Assembly: GCF_024347635.1 (NCBI RefSeq) | Contig: NZ_AP025511.1 | Location: 434,001-498,000, forward strand | Direction of reading: 5' to 3' | Length of the DNA stretch: 64,000 nucleotides | Source of the DNA: Vibrio tasmaniensis | GTDB taxonomy: Bacteria > Pseudomonadota > Gammaproteobacteria > Enterobacterales > Vibrionaceae | In this document: positions 1 to 11,239 of the stretch, piece by piece | Position numbering within the stretch: position 1 is the first letter of the stretch | Layout: each line of letters begins with the position of its first letter | The notes under the pieces: generated by a model | The model's database searches: none | The model's input: only the letters and a program-made list of their open reading frames with translations | What the model was told of the DNA's origin: nothing | Made by a program: the position numbers and the translations under genes

Positions 1-2
1 AT

Positions 3-287
3 GCCTTGTCTCCGAGCACTGCTCAAGACATCGTTCGTCAAGCAGCGCTGAGTTATTTCCCACGCGAAAAGGTCGCAGGCTTAGCGGGTGATGATTGGTT
101 GAAGTTCTTAGATGCGCAATTAAAAAATCCATTGTTTGTAGAAAAACAAGCCCAATGGCAACAGTCGCTTTATCAAGATACAGCCTTAATGGGCAACGAA
201 CAGAAAAAGGCACAACAGCAATTGGTTAATGACTGCGAAACTTGGCTTCGTAAAGCCCTTCCTCCAAAGCGAGGTCGTTATGAGTGA
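3..287 (+). CDS. DUF4381-like protein, C-terminal part (Bat operon), partial
   Basis: The open frame runs in from the left edge, so only about the last 95 residues are visible. They are soluble, rich in Gln, Ala and Leu, and contain a segment around 'GLAGDDWLKFLDAQ' that resembles the cytoplasmic tail of DUF4381 proteins, small membrane-anchored components found between the DUF58 and VWA genes of MoxR/Bat operons. The stop overlaps the start of the next gene (ATGAGTGA, 280-287), which fits translational coupling inside one operon. The function of DUF4381 proteins is not known; a structural role in a membrane VWA complex is inference. Family assignment rests on position and a short match, so it is moderate. 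Confidence 0.6.
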   Translation, partial: ALSPSTAQDIVRQAALSYFPREKVAGLAGDDWLKFLDAQLKNPLFVEKQAQWQQSLYQDTALMGNEQKKAQQQLVNDCETWLRKALPPKRGRYE

Positions 288-1294
288 TCTTTTAAGCTTT
301 GGTTTTCTAAGCACTATGTTTCTAAGCAAGAGCTTACTAAACATCGAGTTTGTTTGGTGGTGGATGTTTTTCCTAGCGCCATTACCACTCCTTGTTTACT
401 TGTTCTCACCAAAGTCAGAATCAAGCAGTGCTCTAAGGCTTCCATTTTTGCCCAAAGACAGCCATACCAAAACACCGAGCAGTCGCTTACCAAAGACGTT
501 GTCAGTGATTATTTGGCTTCTGCTAGTAACGGCAAGCGCGCGTCCAGTTTGGTATGGCGAACCTGTTGAGTTTCAGCCGAAGCATCGTGATTTGATGCTG
601 GTTGTCGACCTATCCTACTCTATGAGCCAAGAAGACATGCAGTTCAATGGCGAATATATCGACCGCTTGTCGGCTGTGAAACGAGTATTGAGTGACTTTA
701 TTGAGCGCCGTAAAGGCGACCGAGTTGGGCTTGTGCTATTTGCCGATCACGCCTACTTGCAGACGCCGCTTACGCTAGACAGAAGTACGCTTTCACAACA
801 GCTCAATCAAGCGGTGTTAAAGCTGATTGGTACTCAAACTGCGATTGGTGATGGTATTGGCCTCGCTACCAAAACCTTTGTCGACAGCAACGCTCCTCAA
901 CGAGTGATGATCCTGCTTAGTGATGGCAGTAATACCGCAGGGGTATTAGATCCATTAGAAGCCGCAGATATTGCCAAGAAATACGACGCGACGATTTACA
1001 CCATCGGTGTCGGTGCCGGCGAGATGATGGTCAAAGAGTTATTCATGACTCGTAAGGTCAATACCGCTCAAGACTTGGATGAACGTACGCTAATGGAAAT
1101 CGCTAAACGCACTGGCGGTCAATACTTCCGTGCGCGTGACAGCAAAGAGTTGGCAATGATTTACGACACCATCAATCAGTTAGAGCCTGTGACGAACGCC
1201 ACTAAGATCTGGCGACCACAACAAGAATGGTTTGTCTGGCCACTGTCTGCGGCAATGTTCTTCGCATTTATGCTGTTAGCCATTAGGAGAAACA

Positions 1295-1302
<8 letters not shown>
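280..1302 (+). CDS. batA: BatA-like VWA-domain membrane protein
   Basis: Predicted inner-membrane protein of about 340 aa. It has an N-terminal membrane segment (WWWMFFLAPLPLLVYLF), a second hydrophobic segment (SVIIWLLLVTASARP), a periplasmic von Willebrand A domain and a C-terminal membrane anchor just before the stop. The VWA metal site (MIDAS) is intact: DLSYS supplies the DxSxS motif and 'LLSDGSN' the later Asp. BatA proteins act with BatB and BatD in envelope stress tolerance, and their MoxR AAA+ ATPase partner probably lies upstream of the window. The chosen ATG overlaps the preceding stop; the longest frame begins at 229 but would overlap the previous gene by much more. It overlaps the next gene by 8 bases. 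Confidence 0.88.
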
Positions 1303-3208
<1,906 letters not shown>

Positions 3209-3210
3209 CC

Positions 3211-4887
3211 ATGCGATCTTTAAACAAGCCATTTTTCTCAATACTCCTGACTTTGTTGTTGGGCGCCTTCTCGTCCTTCTCTGCATTGGCAGCAACTGCC
3301 GTTGCGAGCGTTTCACAAAACAGTGTCACTAAAGATGAAGTGTTCCTACTTAGAGTCGCAACCGATGAAAAGGTCTCTTCGGATGCTCTAGATCTAACGG
3401 CTCTCCAGCAGGATTTCTATGTTGGTAGACCAAACTTTGGCTCATCGATGCGAATCGTCAATGGCAGTCGCACCGTATCTAGCGAATGGAATATCACCCT
3501 TGCCCCACTTCGATTAGGCCGATTAGAAATACCTAGCTTTGATATTGAAGGTGCCAAAACCCAACCTATCACCATCAACGTTTCGATTAATAAAGCCGCT
3601 CCAAAGCAGAGTGATATGGCGGAGTTCCAATTAAATCTCAGCAAAAACATCTTATATCCACAAGAAGTCGCCGAGCTTGATGTAAAGCTCATCATCAAAG
3701 CAGATCCAAGAAGATTACAAGATCCCCAAATTTCTCTACCAAACTCATCAAATTTGGACGTGGAACCCATCGGTGAGTCGAAACAGTTTCAAGACGTTAT
3801 CAACGGAAAAGAAGTGACGGTTGTTCAGCAGTCCTTTCGCATCTCATCGCAAAAAGCAGGGCAATTTGAACTGCTTGGCCCTAAGTTAACAGGGGCTGTT
3901 GTTTACTCAACCAACAACTCAAGCAAAACTCGCCTTTTCCAGCTCGATACGCCTGTTGAAAGCTTGAATGTCACCGTCAATCCTGTACCAAAAGGCTATC
4001 AAGGTGAGTGGTTACCAACCTCTGACTTCAAGCTGCTACAGAAATGGTCAGACAGCCAAGGCAATGAGCTAACTGACAGCAATGGTCTCGATAACAATAA
4101 GCAGAGCTTTGAATTGGAAGCGGGCGATTCTCTAACTCGCACCATCACAATGACGGCGAGTAATTTAACACAACACCAACTGCCGAAACTGAACATCACC
4201 TACCCTAAATCGATACGTGTTTATGAAGAGAAACCGCAATTTGGCACAACCCAGTCTGGTGATTCTGTGGTGGTTTATAAGCAAGTCTTGATTCCGAAAG
4301 AGGCTGGAAATATCTCGCTTCCTGATGTGTCTCAGACTTGGTTCAGCACCGATACTCAATCGGAAAAAACCACTAAAGCACTTGGCTTAGAATTGTCGGT
4401 ACAAGCTAGCGACCGCGCGACTTCTAGCCCCACCCCAACTACAGCACCAGCCCCGCAAGTCAGCCCGACAGTTGTGACTGTTGATAGCCCGGGGTTCTGG
4501 CCTTATCTCACTGCTCTGTTCGCAGCCTTGTGGGTGATTAGCTCAGTGATGGCTTTCTACTTCTGGTCACGCCGCGGTGCAGCAGTAAAACCAAAACGCC
4601 CAGTTCCACATCAATCAGATACGGCAGACGCTCTTATTGAGGCGCTGAAAGCGAAAGATGGTGTAATAACCAGAACCCTGCTTGAGCAATGGAAAACAGA
4701 AAATCCAGACTTAAGTGATGAAACATTAGAGGCAATTGAAGTCGAGCTAACGAAGCTCAATCAGAGTCTCTATGGTGAAACCAATTCAGCAAGCCAAGTA
4801 TGGGATCCTAAAGTGGCAATCAATACGATTAAGAAACCAAAGCGTATCTCTAGTAAAACGAATAAAAGCACACTAGAGAAACTCTAA
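3211..4887 (+). CDS. batD: BatD-like protein
   Basis: Signal peptide (hydrophobic 'FFSILLTLLLGAFSSFSALA'), several immunoglobulin-like beta domains over about 30-400, a Pro/Thr-rich linker, then a single membrane segment near residues 430-455 and a basic cytoplasmic tail of about 100 residues. This is the BatD (oxygen-tolerance family) architecture: a large periplasmic module anchored once near the C-terminus, thought to work with the VWA proteins encoded just upstream. A GTG at 3202 is in frame but overlaps the batB stop; ATG 3211 gives a normal basic start (MRSLNKPF) to the signal peptide. It is the last gene of the operon and is followed by a strong terminator. Confidence 0.87.
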   Translation: MRSLNKPFFSILLTLLLGAFSSFSALAATAVASVSQNSVTKDEVFLLRVATDEKVSSDALDLTALQQDFYVGRPNFGSSMRIVNGSRTVSSEWNITLAPLRLGRLEIPSFDIEGAKTQPITINVSINKAAPKQSDMAEFQLNLSKNILYPQEVAELDVKLIIKADPRRLQDPQISLPNSSNLDVEPIGESKQFQDVINGKEVTVVQQSFRISSQKAGQFELLGPKLTGAVVYSTNNSSKTRLFQLDTPVESLNVTVNPVPKGYQGEWLPTSDFKLLQKWSDSQGNELTDSNGLDNNKQSFELEAGDSLTRTITMTASNLTQHQLPKLNITYPKSIRVYEEKPQFGTTQSGDSVVVYKQVLIPKEAGNISLPDVSQTWFSTDTQSEKTTKALGLELSVQASDRATSSPTPTTAPAPQVSPTVVTVDSPGFWPYLTALFAALWVISSVMAFYFWSRRGAAVKPKRPVPHQSDTADALIEALKAKDGVITRTLLEQWKTENPDLSDETLEAIEVELTKLNQSLYGETNSASQVWDPKVAINTIKKPKRISSKTNKSTLEKL

Positions 4888-4914
4888 TTACATCAATCGT
4901 AGTAAATAACAGAC

Positions 4915-4957
4915 CGAAGCCGTGGCAATCATCTTTGATTACCACGGCTTCGTTTTT
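4915..4957 (+). terminator. Rho-independent terminator of the bat operon
   Basis: A near-perfect 17-bp stem (cgaagccgtgg... pairing with ...ccacggcttcg) has a 4-base loop (tctt) and is followed by five T. It lies 27 bases after the batD stop. Confidence 0.9.
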
Positions 4958-5027
4958 GAGAAGGTAAGAGTAGCGAGAAAGCCAAATCGGAGCGATTTAA
5001 TAAGAAGTTTAAGTAAAAATCTAAGAA

Positions 5028-7172
5028 CTAAGAAAGCGTAGTCGCAATCTTTCTCCGCTTCAAAGCAGAGACAATCGTATTTCGTCCCGAATCTTTCGCC
5101 TTATACAAAGCCTTATCAGCCTTGCTATACAACAAATCAAAATCGAACTGACGCTGATCCGCAGTTATCGATGCATAACCTACAGACGCGGTTAAATATG
5201 GGCTAGTACTGCTTTCACAATGTTGAATTTTTGCATCTTCAATACTTTGTCGAATCGATTCTGCACGCTGCTTTGTATCAGTGTGATTGGTGTCGATCAT
5301 CAACAACATAAACTCCTCACCGCCGATACGGCAGAAGGTTTCTTGATCACCGTAAACATGAGTGCTCAGTATCTTGCCAATGGCACGTAAAGCGACATCC
5401 CCCTCAGTATGGCCATAGACACTGTTGTACAAACCAAAATGGTCAAGGTCGACAAGAATTAACCCAAAGGTGACCTCATTCTGCGTAGCAAATACACCTT
5501 GCTCCTCACAATTCAAATCATCTAAAACTTGTGACAGCATACGGCGATTACCAAGACGAGTCAGCGGATCAAGTTTAGAGATCACATCTAGCTGTTCATT
5601 CGCACTTTCCAGCTCTTGAGTTCGCTTGCTTACCTCTTGCTCTAGGGTTTCATTGAGCTTTTTGATCTCCTCTTGCGCCATGGTTCTTTGCAAGACTTCA
5701 GCAAGGCTAGAGGCGAAGATACGTATCACTTCACGCAGTTGTGAAGTTAAAGGGCTTCGTGTTAGCAAATTGTCCGCAGCGATAAACGCAATCGGCTCAC
5801 CCGTATTGGTGGTGATCATCGTCATTGCCGTCCAACCAACCCCGACAATATTGTAATCATGATAAATAGGGACTGATTCTTCAAAAGCGACTTGGTTAGG
5901 GTAAGTGCGAGCTGAAGACACAATGTCGCGTTCTACCAGTTCGGAGCGATAATAAGACTCATCGACAATATCGCCTTTTATATTGGTACCCCAAGTACCT
6001 TGCATGTAACTGCAATTTTTATCGGTTAGGAAAACGGCTAACCGATCAATGCCTAAATGCTGAATAGCAAAACTGACGGCGGACTTACACACAGCACTGA
6101 CGCTATCGCAGCGAGACAACTCAACCATACTCGAATGCAGCATTCGAATGTTCAATTCTTGGCGTTTACGAATGTATATCTGAGACAGCAGAGAGCCGAA
6201 CGATTCAAGCATCTGCTTTTGATAACTGGTAATTGGCGAGCGGTGAATGTAGTTGTCCATGGCAATCCAACCAACGGGTTTATCCCCTTCACGCAAGATA
6301 AGCATGCCATTCCACCCTTGCCCTACGACCTTGCCTTCAGTGTAGAGTGGAGCATGTTCAATAACGACCAAGTTAGTGTGGTTGTCAGACAGTGCCTCAA
6401 TATATTCCGATTCAAGCTGATGTAGGTCATATTGGGTGTGATGTTCACTGTTGGTTTTTCCCTGCTCATCGGTGCCGTAGGTGCCACTAAAGCAACGCTT
6501 TTTCATATCAAGCAACATAAATATGGCGCGATCAAAACCCAGTCTATCGCGCACTGCCTCTACCGATGCTTTGTAGAGTGCATCCAATGATTCGGGGTTC
6601 GAGAGCTCTAACGCCACCTGATGAACCAATTTCATATTCTCGACAAACAACTCTCGAAGCTTAATTTCATCAAGATATTGCGCTTCGCGTGTATCCCTAT
6701 GCTTAATCTCGATAGCTGCATTTTTTTCTGCGCGAATACACTGCCAGCGAGCTGCCGCCAGTTGAAGGCCATCCAGCCCTTGGTCAAAGGTTTGATTAAC
6801 TTTTTCTGCGATGCAATTTTGAAGAATTAAATAAGTTCTACAGGCAGGTGCGTTGTCGAGCATCATGATGAACGACTCTCCACCAAGCGCTTTACTGTGC
6901 TCCCACTTACAGGTATTGAGCGACATCGGTAACACACCGTCAGCAGTGTCGAACTGTGAAACCCATGGCCAAAATGTAGAAGGGTAATGATCAAGAGAGG
7001 TTAATTCACCGTAGGAAAACAACGGTAACGAGTCGCTTTCTGGTATTGGTTCTGCAAATATTCCGATCCCTTGGGGACTAAGCATTTTAATCAGATAGTC
7101 AAACAGAGACTCAGCCAATAAACGGTGATCACGCGTAGCAGATATCTGTTTTGCAAAGGCTTTAACATGCAC
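5028..7172 (-). CDS. Diguanylate cyclase with two GAF-type domains and GGDEF
   Basis: 714-aa cytoplasmic protein without membrane segments. An N-terminal region of about 160 aa has no recognised domain. Two GAF-like sensor domains follow (about 185-340 and 355-505; the two share the '(A/T)M...I..D.(L/Y)..RSP(L/I)TS' pattern), then a coiled coil (about 505-545, 'KKLNETLEQEVSKRTQELE') and a GGDEF domain. The catalytic loop is GGEEF near residue 616, so it should make cyclic di-GMP from two GTP. The inhibitory RxxD motif that normally precedes this loop is absent (GDQE at that position), so product inhibition may be weak. The start is GTG; a GGA lies 8 bases upstream. It is transcribed alone. 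What the GAF domains bind cannot be read from the sequence. Confidence 0.9.
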   Translation of the reverse strand: MHVKAFAKQISATRDHRLLAESLFDYLIKMLSPQGIGIFAEPIPESDSLPLFSYGELTSLDHYPSTFWPWVSQFDTADGVLPMSLNTCKWEHSKALGGESFIMMLDNAPACRTYLILQNCIAEKVNQTFDQGLDGLQLAAARWQCIRAEKNAAIEIKHRDTREAQYLDEIKLRELFVENMKLVHQVALELSNPESLDALYKASVEAVRDRLGFDRAIFMLLDMKKRCFSGTYGTDEQGKTNSEHHTQYDLHQLESEYIEALSDNHTNLVVIEHAPLYTEGKVVGQGWNGMLILREGDKPVGWIAMDNYIHRSPITSYQKQMLESFGSLLSQIYIRKRQELNIRMLHSSMVELSRCDSVSAVCKSAVSFAIQHLGIDRLAVFLTDKNCSYMQGTWGTNIKGDIVDESYYRSELVERDIVSSARTYPNQVAFEESVPIYHDYNIVGVGWTAMTMITTNTGEPIAFIAADNLLTRSPLTSQLREVIRIFASSLAEVLQRTMAQEEIKKLNETLEQEVSKRTQELESANEQLDVISKLDPLTRLGNRRMLSQVLDDLNCEEQGVFATQNEVTFGLILVDLDHFGLYNSVYGHTEGDVALRAIGKILSTHVYGDQETFCRIGGEEFMLLMIDTNHTDTKQRAESIRQSIEDAKIQHCESSTSPYLTASVGYASITADQRQFDFDLLYSKADKALYKAKDSGRNTIVSALKRRKIATTLS

Positions 7173-7491
7173 GGCGTTGGTCCATTGGCTAATAAGAATA
7201 ACGCAAAAATACAGAAGCCTAGATATGCAATCAATATAACTAAAAATGAGATGTTAAGTGGATCGCAATTTGACCTTTTGCATTATCACAAGCATGAGAA
7301 GGACTACAAAAATGGGATTTCCTGCCCAAAATTTCGTCGACATGTGATGCTTTTTAACCGCATAAAAAAGCCCCACCTAAAGTGGGGCAAAACTTCCATC
7401 GCTTATAGTTATAGTGATAATTCTGTAAATCGAATCGATTATCTAACCTGCGTTTCAGTTAGTGGTGTTGACCACGTTATCAATTAAACAA
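7173..7491. other. Intergenic region between pstB and the diguanylate cyclase gene
   Basis: About 320 bases holding the 5' region of the minus-strand cyclase gene on its left and the 3' end of the pst operon on its right. Apart from the hairpin at 7364-7388, no gene or clear regulatory site was found. Confidence 0.6.
7364..7388 (-). terminator. Rho-independent terminator downstream of pstB
   Basis: On the minus strand gccccac pairs with gtggggc around a 5-base loop and is followed by six T. It lies about 100 bases beyond the pstB stop and marks the end of the pst transcript, with no phoU gene in between. Confidence 0.8.
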
Positions 7492-8241
7492 TTAGCCAAA
7501 GTCACCGTTGACATAACCTTTAGTACGATCATCTTTGGGTTCGCTGAAGATAACGCTGGTTTCATTGTGCTCTACAAGCTCTCCCATTAGGAAGAAAGCC
7601 GTGCGATCTGAAATACGGCGGGCTTGCTGCATAGAGTGCGTTACGATAACGATAGTGAAGTTCTTCTTCAGATCTTCCATCAACTCTTCAATTTTATGAG
7701 TCGCAATGGGATCAAGTGCTGAAGTAGGTTCATCCATCAAAATCACGTCTGGTTGCATTGCGATAGTGCGAGCAATACACAGGCGTTGCTGCTGACCACC
7801 AGACAAACCGAATGCGTGTGCTTTCAGACGGTCTTTCACTTCGTCCCAAAGCGCCGCACCGCGAAGTGAACTTTCAACCACTTCATCAATGTGCTTTTTG
7901 TCTTTGATACCTTGAGCACGTAGTCCGTATGCCACGTTTTCATAGATGCTCATTGGGAATGGGTTTGGCTTTTGAAAAACCATACCGACTTTAATACGTA
8001 GATCAGCCACATCGATATTGCCGTAGATGTTGTCGCCATCCATCTCAAGAAGGCCGGTGATTTTTACACCTTCAATAAGATCGTTCATTCGGTTCAAGCA
8101 ACGTAATAGCGTTGATTTACCACAACCAGACGGGCCAATCAAAGCGGTCACTTGGCGCTCTGGCACGGGTAGGTTAATTGATTTAAGCGCTTGGTTGTCG
8201 CCGTAAAAAAGGTCTAGGTCTTTAATATTAAATTTGTTCAT
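7492..8241 (-). CDS. pstB: Phosphate ABC transporter ATP-binding protein PstB
   Basis: 249-aa ATPase that powers high-affinity phosphate import. Walker A (GPSGCGKST) is near residue 36, the ABC signature (LSGGQQQR) near 156 and Walker B with its Glu (VILMDEPTSALD) follows. Length and the Pst-typical 'LLRCLNRMNDL' segment identify PstB among ABC ATPases. The start is set at the ATG at 8241; the open frame extends to a TTG at 8265, which adds eight residues that PstB proteins normally lack. It is the last gene of pstSCAB. phoU, often next in such operons, is missing here. Confidence 0.95.
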   Translation of the reverse strand: MNKFNIKDLDLFYGDNQALKSINLPVPERQVTALIGPSGCGKSTLLRCLNRMNDLIEGVKITGLLEMDGDNIYGNIDVADLRIKVGMVFQKPNPFPMSIYENVAYGLRAQGIKDKKHIDEVVESSLRGAALWDEVKDRLKAHAFGLSGGQQQRLCIARTIAMQPDVILMDEPTSALDPIATHKIEELMEDLKKNFTIVIVTHSMQQARRISDRTAFFLMGELVEHNETSVIFSEPKDDRTKGYVNGDFG

Positions 8242-8316
8242 ATTGGTAATCTCGTAATTCGTCAAAGTCTGTACTGTGTTTGTTTTAGGTGCTCATTTGG
8301 CTCTAGAAAACCCTGC

Positions 8317-9240
8317 TTAGTAAGTTGCAGTATTAAAACGTCTTGCGATCAACTTAGTGAGAGTGTTGATCAGCAGTACAAGAACAATCAGTACTGTTGC
8401 TGTGCCGTATGCTTGATTCCATTCTTCAATGGTAAACAGCTCCGTCGTTAACTTATATAAGTGAACGGTTAATGTACGGCCAGAATCCAATAATGAATCT
8501 GGAATACGAGCAACCATACCTGCGGTCAAGAATACTGGCGCTGATTCACCAATAACACGACCAATACTCAGAATAACTGAAGTGATAATACCCGGCATTG
8601 CACTTGGTAGAATCAAACGCCAGATTGTGTAGATTTTAGAAGCACCCAAGCCATATGAGCCTTCGCGATACGTTTGAGAAACGGCCATCAACGCTTCTTC
8701 AGTAGTACGAATAATCACAGGAAGAATCAAGATACTCAGTGTCAACGCACCCGATAGGATAGAGAAACCTAAACCTAAAATGGCCACGAAGAATGTCATA
8801 CCAAACAAACCGAAGATGATTGACGGAATACCTGCTAATGACTCGGTACAAAATCGAATGATCTTAACTAAGCGACTGCCTACTTTGGCGTATTCAGTCA
8901 GGTAGATTGCCGTCATGATACCAAGAGGCGCCGCAACAGCTATCGAAGCAATAACCATGTAGATTGTCGAAATGATCATCGGGAAAATACCGTGCTCATC
9001 GCCCGTTCGCGTGTAGTCATCTGTGATGAAATTCCAATCAACATGCTGTAAGCCGTTTGAGAGGATGTACCACATAATCCAGAACAAGAAGCCCACCGTT
9101 AACGCGGCAGCAGCCCATATAAAGCCACTCAGAACGGCGTCTTTACGTGCGCGGGCTTTCTTCAACGCGATTTTATTCATCGTCTTACCTTGCGAGTTCG
9201 TAGGATTAGCTTGAGGTGCTACGTTATTTTCTAAAGACAT
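8317..9240 (-). CDS. pstA: Phosphate ABC transporter permease PstA
   Basis: 307-aa inner-membrane permease. A polar N-terminus of about 40 aa is followed by six predicted membrane segments and the binding-protein-dependent permease loop with the EAA-type motif (about 'YREGSYGLGASKIYTIWRLILPSAMPGI'-like region, positions around 200-225). It forms the channel with PstC and couples to PstB. The start is the ATG at 9240, which has GAGG eight bases upstream; a GTG at 9261 is less well placed. It starts 4 bases after the pstC stop, so the two are probably translationally coupled. Confidence 0.95.
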   Translation of the reverse strand: MSLENNVAPQANPTNSQGKTMNKIALKKARARKDAVLSGFIWAAAALTVGFLFWIMWYILSNGLQHVDWNFITDDYTRTGDEHGIFPMIISTIYMVIASIAVAAPLGIMTAIYLTEYAKVGSRLVKIIRFCTESLAGIPSIIFGLFGMTFFVAILGLGFSILSGALTLSILILPVIIRTTEEALMAVSQTYREGSYGLGASKIYTIWRLILPSAMPGIITSVILSIGRVIGESAPVFLTAGMVARIPDSLLDSGRTLTVHLYKLTTELFTIEEWNQAYGTATVLIVLVLLINTLTKLIARRFNTATY

Positions 9241-9244
9241 AATG

Positions 9245-10174
9245 TTACCTCGCCTTCTCACGGTTCAAGTAAAGGAGAATTGCATTCAGAGACATGATGA
9301 AAACAAGGAGAACAACACCCGTCGCATAGAGCGCACTTGCGTGAATACCACTCGCGTAAGACATTTCAATCGCAATATTCGCGGTTAGTGTACGAGCTGA
9401 ATCTAAGATACCTTCAGGCATTGCCGGCGCATTACCCATCACCATAATGATTGCCATCGTTTCACCAAGAGCACGGCCAATACCCAAAATTACGCCCGTC
9501 ATAATGCCTGAGCGAGCAGCCGGAACGAGCAACTTAAAGATGGTAAAGATCTTTGAAGCACCTAACGCTAAAGAACCTTCTTTGTACGTTCTTGGTACAG
9601 CACGGATTGAGGTTTCAGAAACCGTAATTACCGTCGGAAGGATCATCACACCCAGAACAATAATACCCGCCAAAATCGTGTTACCCGCAGGCACTTGAAA
9701 TACGTTTTGAATCAGGGGAACGATAATAACGAGGCCGAAGAAGCCGTAAACTACCGAAGGAATACCCGCTAGCAATTCGACAGCAGGACGAATGATGTCC
9801 GCCAGACGCTTTGGCGCGATTTCAGCAATAAAGATTGCCGTTAACACACCAATCGGCACACCGACCACTACCGCACCTAATGTCGATACGACAGATGCCA
9901 CAATCATGGTAGCGACACCGTAAAGTGCTGGTGGTAGCCAGTTCTGCCCTAGAACGATGCCCGATAGGCCCGCTTCCTGGAACGCAGGGATACTTTCTCT
10001 AACGATGAAAAAAGCAATAACAGCAAGGGATACGATGCCGATGATTGCGCTTGTAAGAAATAAGCCGTGAAAAATACGCTCTTTCCAATCTACGCGCTTC
10101 TTTTTACGTAAGCCGCGTTTCAGTTGAGTCGCTTCGCTATTCATAAGCTGTTCACTATTCGTTGCGATGGTCAT
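9245..10174 (-). CDS. pstC: Phosphate ABC transporter permease PstC
   Basis: 309-aa inner-membrane permease, partner of PstA. A basic N-terminal stretch (KRGLRKKKRVDWKER) is followed by six predicted membrane segments and an EAA-type loop containing 'YKEGSLALGASKIFTIFKLL'. The start is ATG 10174 (MTIATNSEQ), preceded by GAGA; the frame remains open to a TTG at 10276, but that would run through the hairpin after pstS, so the longer version is unlikely. It lies 125 bases downstream of pstS, with a stem-loop in the gap. Confidence 0.94.
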   Translation of the reverse strand: MTIATNSEQLMNSEATQLKRGLRKKKRVDWKERIFHGLFLTSAIIGIVSLAVIAFFIVRESIPAFQEAGLSGIVLGQNWLPPALYGVATMIVASVVSTLGAVVVGVPIGVLTAIFIAEIAPKRLADIIRPAVELLAGIPSVVYGFFGLVIIVPLIQNVFQVPAGNTILAGIIVLGVMILPTVITVSETSIRAVPRTYKEGSLALGASKIFTIFKLLVPAARSGIMTGVILGIGRALGETMAIIMVMGNAPAMPEGILDSARTLTANIAIEMSYASGIHASALYATGVVLLVFIMSLNAILLYLNREKAR

Positions 10175-10248
10175 AACAAGTCTCACATATCGATAATCCT
10201 TAACACGCTGTTTAAGCGCACGAATTAACTCGAAGTGGGATAGAAAAG

Positions 10249-10274
10249 GCTCAGCCTGAAAAGGTAGGCTGAGC
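10249..10274 (-). terminator. Stem-loop between pstS and pstC (probable attenuator)
   Basis: A 9-bp perfect stem (gctcagcct / aggctgagc) with an 8-base loop is followed on the minus strand by a short, interrupted T tract (CTTTTCT). It lies just after the pstS stop. Such weak terminators commonly let the binding protein be made in excess over the permease genes; that role is inference. Confidence 0.65.
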
Positions 10275-10299
10275 AATATTTAATTAATTGAGATACAGA

Positions 10300-11121
10300 T
10301 TAGTTAACTGAGATGTAGCCTTTGTTTTCAACAAGAGACTGAGCTTCATCAGTTAGCATCCAATCTAGGAACTTTTGAGTTTCAGAAGAAGGCTTACCTT
10401 CTTTGTAAAGTACTAGGAAAGGACGAGCTACTTTGTAAGAACCGTTCTTAACGTTGTCGACAGATGCTTCAGTACCGTCAATTGCAAGCGCGTTTACTGA
10501 GTTATCTACTGTACCTAAAGAGATGTAGCCGATTGCGTAAGGGTTAGATGCAACCATTGTTTTTAGTGCGCCGTTACCGTTAGCAACTTGAGCACGTTGA
10601 GAGATTGCTGATACTTTCGTGCCAGAAATCTTCATTTTAAGAGACATGATGTCTTCGAATGCACCGCGAGTACCAGATGCTGTATCACGAGTGATAGCTA
10701 CGATTGGCTTGTCTGCACCACCAACGTCTTTCCAGTTTGTTACTTCACCTTTGTAGATAGCCGTTACTTGCTCAGCCGTTAGACCTTCAAGGCCGTTTTT
10801 AGGGTTAACCACGACGGCAATACCGTCACGAGCAACGACTTCTTCTACTAGAGTTGTTTCTTTCTCGCTATCTTTAAGGTTACGAGAAGACATACCTAAA
10901 TCTGCACTGCCGTTCTTCGCCGCTTTAACACCAGCAGACGAACCAGGACCTTGTACTTCGATAAATACGTTTGAATTCGTTTTCATGTATGTTTCAGAGA
11001 AAACTTCCATCAGTGGCGTCACGCTGCTTGAACCAACTGCTGAAATAGTTTCTTTAGCTGAAGCTGGAGTCACTGTTAGTGCACCTAAAAGAGCGATTGC
11101 ACCGATAACTGTCTTTTTCAT
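10300..11121 (-). CDS. pstS: Periplasmic phosphate-binding protein PstS
   Basis: 273-aa secreted solute-binding protein. It has a clear signal peptide (MKKTVIGAIALLGALTVTPASA) with cleavage probably after ASA. The mature part opens with 'ISAVGSSSVTPLME', the phosphate-contacting PstS N-terminal loop, and contains the second phosphate loop (TRDTASGTRGAFED). It is the compact 270-residue form found in many gammaproteobacterial second pst systems rather than the 340-residue E. coli type. The start is ATG 11121 with AAGGA eight bases upstream; a GTG one codon earlier is less likely. It is first in the operon, behind PhoB-type sites. Confidence 0.95.
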   Translation of the reverse strand: MKKTVIGAIALLGALTVTPASAKETISAVGSSSVTPLMEVFSETYMKTNSNVFIEVQGPGSSAGVKAAKNGSADLGMSSRNLKDSEKETTLVEEVVARDGIAVVVNPKNGLEGLTAEQVTAIYKGEVTNWKDVGGADKPIVAITRDTASGTRGAFEDIMSLKMKISGTKVSAISQRAQVANGNGALKTMVASNPYAIGYISLGTVDNSVNALAIDGTEASVDNVKNGSYKVARPFLVLYKEGKPSSETQKFLDWMLTDEAQSLVENKGYISVN

Positions 11122-11191
11122 CACAAATTTCCTTAAGTGGCGTTATTGCCGTTGTGTTTAACTTGAACGGTGCCCACTTTAGAATCTAAAT

Positions 11192-11239
11192 GTGACAGTT
11201 GTGTTTCATTAAATTGAAGCCTATATGACAGCTGACATT
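11192..11239 (-). promoter_or_regulatory. Candidate PhoB-binding half-sites (Pho box region) of pstS
   Basis: On the minus strand CTGTCAT (11225-11231) and CTGTCAC (11192-11198) match the PhoB half-site CTGTCAT and lie exactly 33 bases apart, three 11-base helical turns, the spacing PhoB dimers use. Weaker units (GCTTCAA, ATGAAAC) fill the intermediate turns. A reversed copy (ATGTCAG) abuts at 11233-11239. Position upstream of pstS and the motif support phosphate-starvation control. Confidence 0.75.
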
